Shown in pieces: positions 33,032 through 45,800 of a stretch of DNA of 64,000 nucleotides. The stretch lies in assembly GCF_905171765.1 (NCBI RefSeq), contig NC_053390.1, forward strand, positions 578,672,471-578,736,470, given 5' to 3'. The notes under the pieces are model-generated. The model made no database searches. It saw only the letters and a program-made list of their open reading frames with translations, and was not told the DNA's origin. This stretch comes from Bufo bufo. Its lineage: Eukaryota > Chordata > Amphibia > Anura > Bufonidae. Made by a program: the position numbers and the translations under genes. Position 1 is the first letter of the stretch. Every line of letters starts with the position of its first letter.

Positions 33032-33320
33032 TAGTGTACAGCCTGGGTTATAGGAACAATCCAATTACACCTTGCTGCACTGACTGAGGATCCAAATTGC
33101 CATTATACTGCTGCTTTCAGGTTTGCAATAGTTGATACCTCTGTAATTCCAGCAAACCTTGCTTGTTATTGGGGTGCAAGTGCTGTGTGATACAGCCATT
33201 AACAGGGTGTATTACTAGGAAATATTTCTACATATTCTTAGCCCTTCTGCGGTGCAGTTAATTGTTCTAAAGCCTTTTTTGGGGTGTATAAGTGGAAATA
33301 AATAAGGGCTTATTTGCCAT

Positions 33321-33398
33321 TCGCTACACATTGCTTGTGCTCCAATGTCCTCCTCCTTCTCCTACTCCAGTTCAGCCCCCACAGGGCTCATGTGGCCG
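33321..33398. repeat. 78 bp inverted repeat arm (partner 35658-35735)
   Basis: The reverse complement matches 35658-35735 with a single mismatch, through CTACTCCAGTTCAGCCCCCA and CATTGCTTGTGCTCCAATG. The partner lies in the acidic low-complexity coding stretch of the transposase, so this arm is the likely inverted copy. Confidence 0.85.
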
Positions 33399-33489
33399 GT
33401 GTCATCTAGCAGTCGTGTCTTGACCAGCAACGCAAGTGACATCAGACACCCCTAGCCAAGAGTCGGTGGGTTTGTCAGACACAACCCTT

Positions 33490-36400
33490 AGTTGGCATGG
33501 CCGGGAGCAGGCCCTGTGCCATCACCTGTCCTTAACCTGACTCTGTCCTTTTCTGTTCCCTCAGCCAGACAAGTATTATATGCTGTGGGCTCAGCTCCAC
33601 TATACAGCGAGGACGAGCCACTAGAGGACAGTCAGCAGCTACTGCCCAGCCAAGATATGGAGGAGACATCCGCCGCTTCCTATGGTAGGCGGGCTAGTCA
33701 GGCTCCTGGCTCAGAGACCGTTGAGAAAGACATCAGTGACGTGCAGACAGTTCTCGATGATGATGTAGCTGATCGCAATTGGGAGCTTCATCATTATCGG
33801 GAGAAGAGCGTGGCATCCTGTGCATGAGGCAGTTGCGGAGCCAGCAAGTCAGTAGCGTGGTCGGGAGTCAGCAGGGTGGCAGCAGTGGGAGGTCGGTAGC
33901 CAAACGTGTCCGGGGTAGACCACACACTTTGCAGGAGCCTACCTGCACGGAAAGTAGTGGTGCAGGGATTCACGGAGGCAGCGGCGGTAGCAGTCAGTCA
34001 GTGTGGGGTGTTGGGGCAGTTTTTTGTTAAGCTGCCGGAGGAGGTGAACATGGCCATTTGCTGAATTTGTTGGCAGAAGGTAAAGCGTTGCCACGGCACT
34101 GCGTCAACATATGCAGCGTCACCATAAAGTGGCCTCGGAGAACCGTGGCTCGATTGTGGGGGTCCAGCCTGCCACAGCAACTGCAGCATCACCCAGTGGC
34201 ACGCACATGATTTCAGGCAGTCAAGTCTTCACCACCTCAGCTGAAGGGAGCCGTCTGTCCTTCCCATCATCTACTGGTCCTGATGCTCCTGCTCTGCGCC
34301 CTCCTACTCATTGTCAGTCATTCCGTCAGCAATCGATCACCAAAGCGATTGCCAAGAGACAACAGTATGCGTGCACTCATGCAACGGCGCAGTAGCTGAA
34401 TGTGCTCCTGGCCCAGTTGCTGGTGCTGCAGTCCCACCCTTCCCAAGTGGTAGACTCTGCACCTTTCAAAGAACTAATGGCTTGTGCCGAGCCGAGGTGG
34501 AGAGTACCAAGCTGTCATTTATTTGCCAAAAAGGCAGTACCAGCCCTCCACAAATATGTAGAACAGAAGGTGGGCCAGTCCTTGAGCCTGTCAGTGTCTG
34601 CAAAAGTGCACGGCAGTGCCGACGTGTGGAGCTATAACTACGGTCAAGGACAATATATGTCCTTTATGGCCCACTGGGTAAATGTGGTTCCTGCCCAGCC
34701 AAACCAGCAACTTGGCCAGGTGATGCCGCTTCCGCCTCCTTGTTCTCACGCCATTGGTCCTGCGACAATGTCCCCCTCTGCCTCCTCATTCTCCACCGTG
34801 GCCTCAGCCTCCACTGCAGGGACAATTCACAGTGCCCCACCAGCATATCACATGTGCAGGGCACAGCGGTGTCAAGCTATTCTGCACCTCGTTTGCCTGG
34901 GTGAACGGAGTCACACAGGGGAGAAACTACTTCGCGTCCATCAAGAAATTGAATCCTCTGCGACAACTCAAAATCGGAACCATGGTGACCGACAATGGGA
35001 AGAACATGGTGTTGGTGCTGCGTCAAGGAGGAATGAGCCATGGCGCACGTGTTCAATCTGGTTGTCAAGCATTTCCTGAAGTATTCCACCCATCTACAAG
35101 ATATCCTAAAAATGCCCAGGAAACTTTGCATGCACTTCAGCCACTCGTATTCCGCAAAGTACACCCTCCTTGAGTTGAAGCGGCAGAATGACATCCCCAA
35201 CATAGGCTGATTTGCGACGTTTCCACCCGTTGGAATTCCACCCTCCATATGTTGGACCAACTATATGAACAAAGAAAGGCCATAAACGATTTTTTGATGA
35301 TACAGGCGGACAGAGGTACTGCCCTGTGTAACTTCAATGTTAGCCAGTGGCAGCTTATGCGTGACACCTGCCGTTTGCTTGTGCCCTTTGAGCAGGCCAC
35401 TTTATTTGTCAGTCGCCAGGACTACAGGATGAACAATTCCACTGATTCATGTCAAGGAAAAGATGCTGGTTAGGCTACATGCACACGAATGGCGTCCGTG
35501 TGCGTTCCGCAATTTGCAGAACATCATGGACAGCCATTGATATAATGCCTTTTCTTGAACGCAAAATGGACAAGAATAGGACAGGTTATATTTTTTTTTG
35601 TGGGGCCACGGAATGGAGTAACGGATGCGGACAGCACATGGAGTGTGCTACATCCAACGGCCACATGAGCCCTGTGGGGGCTGAACTGGAGTAGGAGAAG
35701 GAGTAGGACATTGGAGCACAAGCAATGTGTAGCGAAATGGGTGGTTTTTCTACACAGGTGACAGGAGAGTAGGAACAGGAGCAGCAGGAGGAGCAAGAGA
35801 GAGATGAGGAAGAGGAGGCATAGGACCCAGACACATCGTGGCAGTATACAAAGGAGATGGAGACAGGGAGTCCCTCTGAGTCACTTGCGCAAATTCCCCG
35901 ATGCATGCTCAGCTGCTTGCATAGTGACAGCTGAATTGTCACCATTCAGCAGAGGGATGACTTCTGGCTCTCCACCATGTTAGACCCTCGCTACCGGTCC
36001 AAAATGGGGGCCTTTTTTACACCCGCTGAGAGGGAGGACAAACTGAACTACTATCGAGACATCCTATGTAGTCAGTTGGCTGATGCCTATATGCGCCATC
36101 ATCAATCCTCTCGCAGGTCTGACCGGGGGGCCCTCTGCGCTCTCGTTCGACTGCCATGGCTGCTGTGGCGTGGTGGGGGGCTAGGAGCAGTACCAGCTCC
36201 ATCAGCAGCAACTTGAGTCTAGAGTCGCTGATGAGCAGCTTTCTTCACCCGCCTATTGAAGAAACTACTCACCAGCAGCTAGATATGGAGCAGAACCTGA
36301 ACCAGCAGGTGGTGGCATACTTGGACAGCACCCTGCCACCTGACATTGGAGATCTGCTGGACTACTGGGTAGCCAAACTGTATTTGTGGCCGCAACTGGC

Positions 36401-36599
36401 CGAATTTGCCCTGGAAAAGCTGTCCTGCCCAGCTAGTAGTGTGGCATCAGAGCGGGTATTTAGTGCGGTGGGGTCTATAGTTACCCCAAGGATAATTTGC
36501 CTGTACACCCAAAATGTGGAGAGACGGACCTTATTCAAGATTAATCAGGTGTGGATCAGCCAGGATTTCTACCCACCAATGCCTGATGCATCAGATTAG
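33490..36599 (+). pseudogene. hAT transposase, heavily decayed (hAT-3 copy)
   Basis: The frame is broken repeatedly. Recognisable parts in order are: an N-terminal Ser/Glu-rich stretch (33492-33827); a segment around 34440-34690 with FKELMACAEP, HLFAKKAVPALH and SFMAHWVNVVPA, parallel to FKQLMSLAVP, HYFSKRAVPSLH and SLTAHWVNVVAA in hAT-2; TMVTDNGKNMVLVL near 34980; RWNSTLHMLDQL-like codons near 35225; and a C-terminal hAT dimerisation domain (36280-36590) with LSCPASSVASERVFSAVG. An ~190 bp foreign repeat (about 35469-35650) interrupts the middle. It cannot encode an active enzyme. Confidence 0.8.
35469..35650. repeat. dispersed-repeat fragment inside the hAT-3 transposase
   Basis: The phrase TTAGGCTACATGCACACGAA opens a stretch with GCGTCCGTGTGCGTTCCGCA that does not align with the other transposase copies, while coding similarity resumes after it. 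The right end is not clear, so the insert may be truncated. Confidence 0.5.
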
Positions 36600-36769
36600 A
36601 TCATCCATCACCCAAACCTTGACAATAGAGACCGGTTTCTTCTGGCTACCTGCCTCAGCTACTATTCTGATGCTGCCACCCGCCTGATGCCACACATCTG
36701 ATCCCAAGTGCTCATTTTTACACCCACCATCGTCAGCGGGTACTGTTATTGCCACCCACCTCCCCACTC

Positions 36770-37480
36770 TGTCACCGGGTCACTCTGTGGTCTCCTGATG
36801 CTGCTGTCACCTCCTCACTATATCACCTTGCCACTCTGTGGTCTCCTGATGCTGCTGCTACCTCAACACTATGTCACCTTGCCACTCTGTGGTCTCTTCA
36901 TGCTGCTGCTGCCACCTTCACACTCTGTCATTGTGCCACTCTGTGACCTCCTCATGCTGCTTCCACCTCCACACTATGTCACCTTGCCACTCTGTGGTCT
37001 CCTCATGCTGCTGACAACTCACAACTCTGTCTCTGGGCCACTCTGTGGTCTCCTTATGCTGCTGCCAACTCACAATTCTGTGGTCTCCTCATGCTGCTGC
37101 CAAATCACTGCTCATGCTGCGGCCAACTCAAAACTCGGTTTCTGGGCCACTCTGTTGTTTCATCATGCTGCTGTCACCTCCACACTATGTCATTGTGCCA
37201 CTCTGTGGTTTCTTCATGCTGCTGCTAAATCAACACTATGTCACTGGGCGACTCTGTGGCCTCCTCATGCTGCTGCTAACTCAGCACTAGGTCACTGGGC
37301 CACTCTGTGGTCTCCTCATGCTGCTGCTAACTCAACAATATGTCACTGGGCCTCATGCTGCTGTTGCCACCTACACACTATGTCACCTTGCCAGTCTGTG
37401 GCCTCCTCTTGCTGCTGCTACCTCAACATTATGTAATTGGACTACTCTGTGGACTTCTCAAGCTGTTCTCCTACCCTCCC
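36770..37480. repeat. ~50-60 bp tandem array at the 3' side of hAT-3
   Basis: GCCACTCTGTGGTCTCCTCATGC-like units recur about every 50-60 bp with CACTATGTCACCTTG between them, about thirteen copies. The long Leu/Ala-rich open frame here (36708-37436) is produced by the repeats. Confidence 0.9.
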
Positions 37481-38323
37481 CACTCTATGACTGGGCCACT
37501 ATTTTGCCTTGTTGGCCTGGTTGACATCATCATTTATTTCACCCTTCTTCTGATCTGTCAGAAGGAAGGAAAAATGAGACACACAACAGATCCTGTCTAT
37601 GTAGCAGCTGTAAGGCCTGTATGGTCTCATCATAATTGGCTTATGATTTGGTAGCCAAAAGCAGGAATGGGTACAAAACACAGAAGATATGCAAATATTC
37701 CATTCACGTGTCATCTCTGTTTTGGATCCACTCCTGTTTTTCTTTTTTGGCAATACTGATGGATTACTGACCAAATGCTGACCGAGTGAAGGCGGATGCT
37801 CAACAGACAGGATGTGTTTTTTGGGGGGTTATTGTTCTGATGGATCAGAGTAAGGGCAAAATAATCAGTGACGTCCACACAAACTTACTGCTGACACCCT
37901 CTCCACTCTGTCAGGGGGGCTCTACTTGTATAAGCTTTTAATAGAACAGGTTCTGTAGACCTCTATGTGGAATCAGCTTACCATGGTGTAAAAGGAGTGT
38001 GCTCTTTAACGCTACAGAGGATCTTGGGTCTCTGCACGGTTCTTTATACTTGGCGCTAACATCGACCTTGGCCCCGAAACTGCCTAAATAAGTGAAGTGT
38101 GCAGTGATTCTAAGAGCGACGCCTGTCATGTGCGTGTCATACTGACTCACAGTACTGTTTCACTACCACAGCAAACTCTCTATGCATGTTACTGCAAGGC
38201 ACAGTGTTCTACACCACTTTACAGGCGCCGTGAATAAATTCGGATCGAATCAAATCTTTTCGGAAAATTTGCCGAACCGGTCTAATCGAATTTTTGAGAA
38301 ATTCGTTCATCTCTAGGTAGTAT

Positions 38324-39984
38324 GCATTCATCAGTTCCCCTAAACTAAGAATGTTATTACTAGCAAACTCTGTATTCTATAGAAATTCTACAGTACAGTA
38401 TATTGTGAATGCATTTCTCATCAGCAGATACCTCCATGGGAGCTACTATGGCATATCCTGTAACTACAGATTGGACATCTACTCTTAGGGAACCAACTGT
38501 CACATAGCATATGGGCTCATTTCATTAAACTTGTTGGTCAAAGTATTTTTAATCAGTATTATGGGGGTAATTTATTATTCGATATATGCCAATTTTTGGA
38601 GTATATCTGTTGCAGATTTGTTCGCAAAGGGGATTTGCTACCAAATCTGCGACTTTTTCACATTCACGCCAGGTCTAAAAAAAAAAGGGGGCATGGTGTG
38701 GGTGGGGAAGGGGGCATGCTGGACGGCCCCTTATTTGAAATTTTCTACGCCTGTTTTAGGTAAAGAAAATTATCTAAATCTATGCCAGCAAGGGAGTTGG
38801 CTTAGATTTAGTCCAGGGGTGAATGTACCCAAGTTATGTAGAGGAACCCATGTCTTGAACCCATATGTGTCCACACATGATCTAACATGCTATTTTCAAA
38901 TTCTTAACCTGCATATAAAATGGATATGCTTCTGTAAGTTGCATCACTTGTCTAAACCTTGCACATTAAGCTCATGCTTCATTATTTCACAATAGCCAAC
39001 CCAATGTGCCACATATATTCTCCAAGGATTTCAGATCCCAGCATTATGTGAGGGTATAGTACATAATTGCATTCAGACACTGCTGTCATTTTATTAGAAT
39101 AAAAACCTAAAATAAATATGGAACATTTAAGGGTTTAAAGACCGTGTAAATGAATAATAGTGGAGTGTCCCCCAATAACCTTTCTGTTTTTAATTGCATT
39201 TAGATTTCCACATTGATGTAACCTATTGCCCAGCCAGAAGTGTGTTCTACTGGAAAAGTGAGCAGGAGTTTTGATCAGTACATTTCTTTACAGAGAGATA
39301 TGCTCTTAATGAGATATCAGTTTCAATATTTTACTGTAACAGTCATGAACAGCTAAACTTTCCTATGAGATGTTAAATGATCTAGAGAAGCCTTCATTAG
39401 AATTGTTTTAAGAAATGGCTTCCTACAGTAGGTATCCTTTTTTTTTTTTTTTTTTTTTTTTTGGGGGGGGGGCGTATTTTCAATGCTAAGAATTTTTTTA
39501 AGCTGTTGATCTGCAGCTAAAGCAATTAGCAGAAATAGTAAAAATGTAACTGCAGGTTCACTTGGCTAATGGTGTAAGACATGAAATGCAAATAAAACCT
39601 ACAAAAGCCAGACTTACAACACATCAATCTCAAGACTGAAGGCAGGATTGCACTCTATAACCATGGGACATTCTGAGATTTTATTTGTTGTATCATTCTT
39701 TGTTACAGATTTTCCAAAATATAAAAAAAGTATATATAAGAGAAGGTATTGATTTATTTTTTCTGTGCAGAAGGACAAAATTAAAAAAAATGCTGGCCAT
39801 TTCATGCAAGAAACTAAACATATTGTATGAAAAATCAATGATCTGCTATACAAACTTCTTACAAACTCCTAGCAAGAATGTGAATATACAACTTAAAAAT
39901 ACAACTTTAAAAAAGAGGGGTGGTGTCACATGTTTCAACTAGTAGTGATGAGTCAACATCTACTAGAAATGTTCAGAAAACCTC
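38324..39984. other. no confident gene; repeat-like block at 38565-38830
   Basis: 38565-38830 is a degenerate dispersed repeat (GGGTAATTTATTATTC and CACGCCAGGTCTAAAA phrases). A 154-codon frame at 38531-38995 spans it and is not credible as a gene. 39438-39472 is a T25-G10 homopolymer pair. The remainder is AT-rich with nothing recognised. Confidence 0.5.
39438..39472. repeat. T25 followed by G10
   Basis: Adjacent homopolymers, likely unstable in replication and sequencing. Confidence 0.95.
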
Positions 39985-40438
39985 AAAGGGATTGAGGTTT
40001 GGAATTTATAATGTAAAGGAAGTTAATACAAGTCACTTACTAATGTATTGTGATTGTCCATATTGCCTCCTTTGCTGGCTGGATTCATTTTTAAATCACA
40101 CTATACCCTGATCATTTCCAAGGTTATGACCACACTGTAATCCATCAGTGGTGGTTGTAATTGCACACTATAGGAAAAAGCATCAACCTCTCTGGTGACC
40201 AGGACTGTGGGAGCTCACATAAGCTGGTGCTTTTTCCTATAATGTGCAAGCATGGCTACCGCTGCTGGATTGCAGGGTGGTTGTAACCATGGAAATGAGC
40301 AGGGTATAATGTGATAAAAAAAATGATTCCAGTCAGCAAAGGAGGTAATATGGATAATCACAATACATTAGTAAGTGCCTTGTATTAACTTTCTCCACAT
40401 GATAAACAGTATTTGCTGAAGTGAGACAACCCTTTTAA
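39985..40438. mobile_element. palindromic element, T2-like right end
   Basis: Long inverted arms: TTAATACAAGTCACTTACTA near 40021 faces its near complement at 40366-40390, and GCCTCCTTTGCTGGCTGGA faces TCCAGTCAGCAAAGGAGG. The centre includes facing copies of a hairpin with GGAAAAAGCA. The right end, inward, reads TTAAAAGGGTTGTCTC with TTAA at 40435-40438. The left end begins near AAAGGGATTGAGG without TTAA, so it is mutated or truncated. Confidence 0.6.
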
Positions 40439-41087
40439 GATGCTTCATTGCTTAACGTGTAATAGTCATATTTTTTTTATTTGCTAGTTTATTAGAGCTA
40501 AAAATGTATACCTGAGTTAGTCTGTCAATGACTGTCAAAAGATCTGTAATTACCTTATAATAACAGCGTTCATTAATGCCCTCTGTCCCTTTCCACTGCT
40601 CCCTTAAAAGACAGTTGCTATGGCTGGTCTGTCTCTGGCTAAGAAGACAGGAAGACGAGGGGCGGTCCTTCACACTGCATGCCTGCTTTAGGCTTCAGAG
40701 TGAGAAGGCGTGTCTCTCAGTAATCCAATCTGATTGGCTGGCAGGGAGCTGCTGGCTACAGCAAGTGTGCATGTGATGTGAGGGAAAGCAGTTTTGGCCT
40801 CAGAGAACTGGCAGAGGAGCCTTCTTGAGAAGGTCCTCATATTGTAAATGTTTAAACAGCCGTAACTAAGGGAAAAACTTAAGGAAAACGGTGGTACAAA
40901 TGTGAAGAAACTAAAGATTGCTTTATGCATAATGCTGCTGCTGCAGTAACATATGCTAAAATTGATTTTTTTTATAAAAAACATGACAGATACCCTTTAA
41001 CTAACTGGCTTTTTTGGTTCAACTTGGAGTACTTATTCCAATTCAAAAAAGGTAAAGGTGAACATATCTGTAGTAGAAAAGGATTAT
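40439..41087. other. no recognisable gene or complete element
   Basis: There are no long frames with recognisable domains. A GACAGATACCCTTTAA phrase at 40985-41000 resembles a T2-like right end, but no partner was identified with confidence. Confidence 0.4.
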
Positions 41088-41619
41088 GTTATAACTAGGG
41101 ATGATCGAACCCGAACTGTATAGTTCGGGTTCGTACCGAATTTTGGGGTGTCCGTGACACGGACCCGAACCCGAACATTTTCGTAAAAATCCGGGTTCGG
41201 GTTCGGTGTTCGGCGCTTTCTTGGCGCTTTTTGAAAGGCTGCAAAGCAGCCAATCAACAAGCGTCATACTACTTGGCCCAAGAGGCCATCACAGCCATGC
41301 CTACTATTGGCATGGCTGTGATTGGCCAGTGCACCATGTGACCCAGCCTCAATTTAAGCTGGAGTCACGTAGCGCCGCACGTCACTCTGCTATGATCAGT
41401 ATAGGGAGAGGTTGCAGCTGCGACGTTAGGGCGAGATTAGGCAGATTAACTCCTCCAAAAGACTTCATTCTGTGATCGATCTGCAGCTGTGGATCATTGA
41501 AGTGCTATTATTGACTTGCTCACTTTTTTGAGGCTGCCCAGAGCGTTTTTACATCACTTTTTTTCTTGGGTGATCGGCGGCCATTTTGTGACTTGTGTGC
41601 GCCAGCACGAGCTATCACC

Positions 41620-41850
41620 AAGTGTATTTAACCATCGATAGTGTGGTTATTTTGTGCTATATCCTACATCAGCTGCAGGCTGAGCCTGTGTCACCCAAGT
41701 GCATTTAACCATCAACAGTCTGATTATTTTTGGCCATATACTACATCTGGTGCAGGCTGAGCCTGTGTCACCCAAGTGCATTTAACCATCAACAGTGTGG
41801 TTATTTTTTGGCCATATATTACATCAGGGGCAAGTTGAGCCTGTCACCCA
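41620..41850. repeat. three ~78 bp tandem units, hAT-2 5' region
   Basis: (T)GCATTTAACCATCAACAG recurs at about 41622, 41701 and 41778, followed by a TACATCAG..GCAGGCTGAGCCTG block. Confidence 0.9.
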
Positions 41851-41869
41851 GCGCCTAAAAAATAGACCT

Positions 41870-42880
41870 GACATTTCTATTCAACCAAATCTGCACAGTT
41901 TTAGCTGGTCAAGTTATTTGTAGTGACCGTAAAAGCAGACTTTTTGTTCTGGGTTGAAAAAGCATTCCCAAATTTGCCATTCTGAAAATAACTAGTTTGT
42001 GGTATTTGAGGCCTACTTGAAATCTATCCCAAAAAGAAAATCTTACATTGAAGTTATTGATAGTGTCATTCAGAAAAACCTAAGACACACGCTAGCGTGC
42101 TGATAGAAGTGTCATTCTGTGATTAAACCTATAACTGTCACACAGCGCAAAAAAAAACAGGTCTCACATCTCTATTCAACCAAATCTGCACAGTTTTTAG
42201 CTGGTCAAGTTATTTGTAGTGACCGTCAAAGCAGACTTTTTGTTCTGGGTTGAAAAAGCATTCCCAAATTTGCCATTCTGAAAATAACTAGTTTGTGGTA
42301 TTTGAGGCCTACTTGAAATCTATCCCAAAAAGAAAATCTTACATTGAAGTTATTGATAGTGTCATTCAGAAAAACCTAAGACACACGCTAGCGTGCTGAT
42401 AGAAGTGTCATTCTGTGATTAAACCTATAACTGTCACACAGCGCAAAAAAAAACAGGTCTCACATCTCTATTCAACCAAATCTGCACAGTTTTAGCTGTC
42501 AAGTTATTTGTAGTGACCGTAAAAGCAGACTTTTTGTTCTGGGTTGAAAAAGCATTCCCAAATTTGCCATTCTGAAAATAACTAGTTTGTGGTATTTGAG
42601 GCCTACTTGAAATCTATCCCAAAAAGAAAATCTTACATTGAAGTTATTGATAGTGTCATTCAGAAAAACCTAAGACACACGCTAGCGTGCTGATAGAAGT
42701 GTCATTCTGTGATTAAACCTATAACTGTCACACAGCGCAAAAAAAAAACAGGTCTCACATCTCTATTCAACCAAATCTGCACAGTTTTAGCTGGTCAAGT
42801 TATTTGTAGTAACCCTAAAAGCAGACTTTTTGTTCTGGGTTGAAAAAGCATTCCCAAATTTGCCATTCTCAAAATTGTGG
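41870..42880. repeat. 295-296 bp tandem array, hAT-2 5' region
   Basis: TCTATTCAACCAAATCTGCA begins at 41876, 42171, 42467 and 42762. The fourth unit is cut short by the start of the transposase at about 42880. Copies are almost identical, pointing to recent amplification or homogenisation. Confidence 0.95.
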
Positions 42881-42892
42881 TGAACGGGAACA

Positions 42893-45800
42893 ATGAGGAA
42901 AACATCTAATAAGGGACGCGGACGTGGACATGGTCGTGGTGGTGTTAGTGGACCCTCTGGTGCTGGGAGAGGACGTAGCCGTTCTGCCACAGCCACACGT
43001 CCTAGTGAACCAACTACCTCAGGTCCCAGTAGCCAGCAGAATTTACAGCGATATTTGGTGGGGGCCCAATGCCGTTCTAAGGATGGTAAGGCCTGAGCAG
43101 GTACAGGCATTATTCAATTGGGTGGCCGACAGTGGATCCAGCACGTTCACATTATCTCCCACCCAGTCTTCTGCAGAAAGCGCACAGATGGCGCATGAAA
43201 ACCAAGCCCATCGGTCTGTCACATCACCCCATGCATATCAGGGAAACTGTCTGAGCCTCAAGTTATGCAGCAGTCTCTTATGCTGTTTGAAGACTCTGAT
43301 GCCAGGGTTTCCCAAGGGCATCCACCTAGCCCTTCCCCAGGGGTGGAAGAGATAGAATGCACTAACGCACAACCACTTATTTTTCCTGATGATGAGGACA
43401 TGGGAATACCACCTCAGCATGTCTCTGATGATGACGAAACACAGGTGCCAACTGCTGCGTCTTTCTGCAGTGTGCAGACTGAACAGGAGGTCAGGGATCA
43501 AGACTGGGTGGAAGACGATGCAGGGGACGATGAGGTCCTAGACCCCACATGGAATGAAGGTCGTGCCACTGACTTTCACAGTTCGGAGGAAGAGGCAGTG
43601 GTGAGACCGAGCCAACAGCGTAGCAAAAGAGGGAGCAGTGGGCAAAATCAGAACACCCGCCGCCAAGAGACTCCGCCTGCTACTGACCGCCGCCATCTGG
43701 GACCAAGCACCCCAAAGGCAGCTTCAAGGAGTTCCCTGGCATGGCACTTCTTCAAACAATGTGCTGACGACAAGACCCGAGTGGTTTGCACGCTGTGCCA
43801 TCAGAGCCTGAAGCGAGGCATTAACGTTCTGAACCTTAGCACAACCTGCATGACCAGGCACCTGCATGCAAAGCATGAACTGCAGTGGAGTAAACACCTT
43901 AAAAACAAGGAAGTCACTCAGGCTCCCCCTGCTACCTCTTCTGCTGCTGCCGCCTCGGCCTCTTCTGCTGCTGCTGCCACCGCCTCGGCCTCTTCCTCCG
44001 CCTCTGGAGGAACGTTGGCACCTGCCGCCCAGCAAACATGGGATGTACCACCAACACCACCACCTGCGTCACCAAGCATCTCAACCATGTCACACGGCAG
44101 CGTTCAGCTCTCCATCTCACAAGCATTTGAGAGAAAGCGTAAATTCTCACCTAGCCACCCTCGATCCATGGCCCTGAATGCTGAACTACTGGCCTATGAA
44201 ATGCTGTCATTTAGGCTGGTGGACACACACAGCTTCAAACAGCTCATGTCACTTGCTGTCCCACAGTATGTTGTTCCCAGCCGCCACTACTTCTCCAAGA
44301 GAGCCGTGCCTTCCCTGCACAAACAAGTGTCTGATAAAATCAAGTGTGCACTGCGCAACGCCATCTGTGGCAAGGTCCACCTAACCACAGATACGTGGAC
44401 CAGTAAGCACAGCCAGGGACGCTATATCTCCCTAACTGCACACTGGGTAAATGTAGTGGCGGCTGGGCCCCAGGCGGAGAGCTATTTGGCGCACGTCCTT
44501 CCGCCGCCAAGGATCGCAGGGCAACATTCTTTGCCTCCTGTCTCCTCCTCCTCCTACTCAGCTTCCTCCTCCTCTTCTTCCACCTGCTCATCCAGTCAGC
44601 CACACACCTTCACCACCAACTTCAGCACAGCACGGGGTAAACGTCAGCATGCCATTCTGAAACTCATATGTTTGGGGGACAGGCCCCACACCGCACAGGA
44701 GTTGTGGCGGGGTATAGAACAACAGACCGACGAGTGGTTGCTGCCGGTGAGCCTCAAGCCCGGCCTGGTGGTGTGCGATAATGGGCGAAATCTCGTTGCA
44801 GCTCTGGGACTAGCCGGTTTGACGCACATCCCTTGCCTGGCGCATGTGCTGAATTTGGTGGTGCAGAAGTTCGTTCGCAACTACCCCCGACATGTCAGAG
44901 CTGCTGCATAAGTGCGGGCCGTCTGTTCGCGCTTCCGGCGTTCACACCCTGCCGCTGCTCGCCTGTCTGCGCTACAGCGTAACTTCGGCCTTCCCGCTCA
45001 CCGCCTCATATGCGACGTGCCCACCAGGTGGAACTCCACCTTGCATATGCTGGACAGACTGTGCGAGCAGCAGCAGGCCATAGTGGAGTTTCAGCTGCAG
45101 CACGCACGGGTCAGTCGCACTGCGGATCAGACCCACTTCACCACAAATGACTGGGCCTCCATGCGAGACCTGTGTGCCCTGTTGCGCTGTTTCGAGTACT
45201 CCACCAACATGGCCAGTGGCGATGACGCCGTTATCAGCGTTACAATACCACTTCTATGTCTCCTTGAGAAAACATTTAGGGCGATGATGGAAGAGGAGGT
45301 GGCCCAGGAGGAAGAGGAGGAAGAGGGGTCATTTTTAGCACTTTCAGGCCAGTCTCTTCGAAGTGACTCAGAGGGAGGTTTTTTGCAACAGCAGAGGCCA
45401 GGTACAAATGTGGCCAGACAGGGCCCACTACTGGAGGACGAGGAGGACGAGGATGAGGAGGAGGTGGAGGAGGATGAGGATGAAGCATGTTCACAGCGGG
45501 GTGGCACCCAAAGCAGCTCGGGCCCATCACTGGTGCGTGGCTGGGGGGAAACACATGACGATACGCCTCCCACAGAGGACAGCTTGTCCTTACCTCTGGG
45601 CAGCCTGGCACACATGAGCGACTACATGCTGCAGTGCCTGCGCAACGACAGCAGAGTTGCCCACATTTTAACGTGTGCGGACTACTGGGTTGCCACCCTG
45701 CTGGATCCCCAGTACAAAGACAATGTGCCCACCTTACTTCCTACAGTGGAGCGTGATAGCAAGATGCGCGAGTACAAGCGCACGTTGGTAGACGCGCTAC

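Larger units (their letters stand above)
32385..38315 (+). mobile_element. hAT-3: hAT element with degraded transposase, 5931 bp
   Basis: The left end reads TAGAGATGAGTGAAT and the right end, inward, TAGAGATGAACGAAT. The flanks are GGTAATAT (32377-32384) and GGTAGTAT (38316-38323), an 8 bp duplication with one mismatch. Both subterminal regions are rich in TTCG/CGAA motifs. The interior holds a scrambled transposase (33490-36599), a 3' tandem array (36770-37480), a 186 bp insertion (32846-33031) and a 78 bp inverted pair (33321-33398 with 35658-35735). A fragment of the same family is at 61690-62262. Confidence 0.85.

Noticed and set aside
36708..37436. 242-codon Leu-rich open frame resembling membrane segments
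   Set aside because: It coincides exactly with a ~50-60 bp tandem array on the 3' side of hAT-3.
38531..38995. 154-codon open frame with hydrophobic N-terminus
   Set aside because: It overlaps a degenerate dispersed repeat and has no recognisable domain.
39950..39975. TAGTGATGAGTCAA resembling a hAT terminus
   Set aside because: No partner end or 8 bp duplication could be found.
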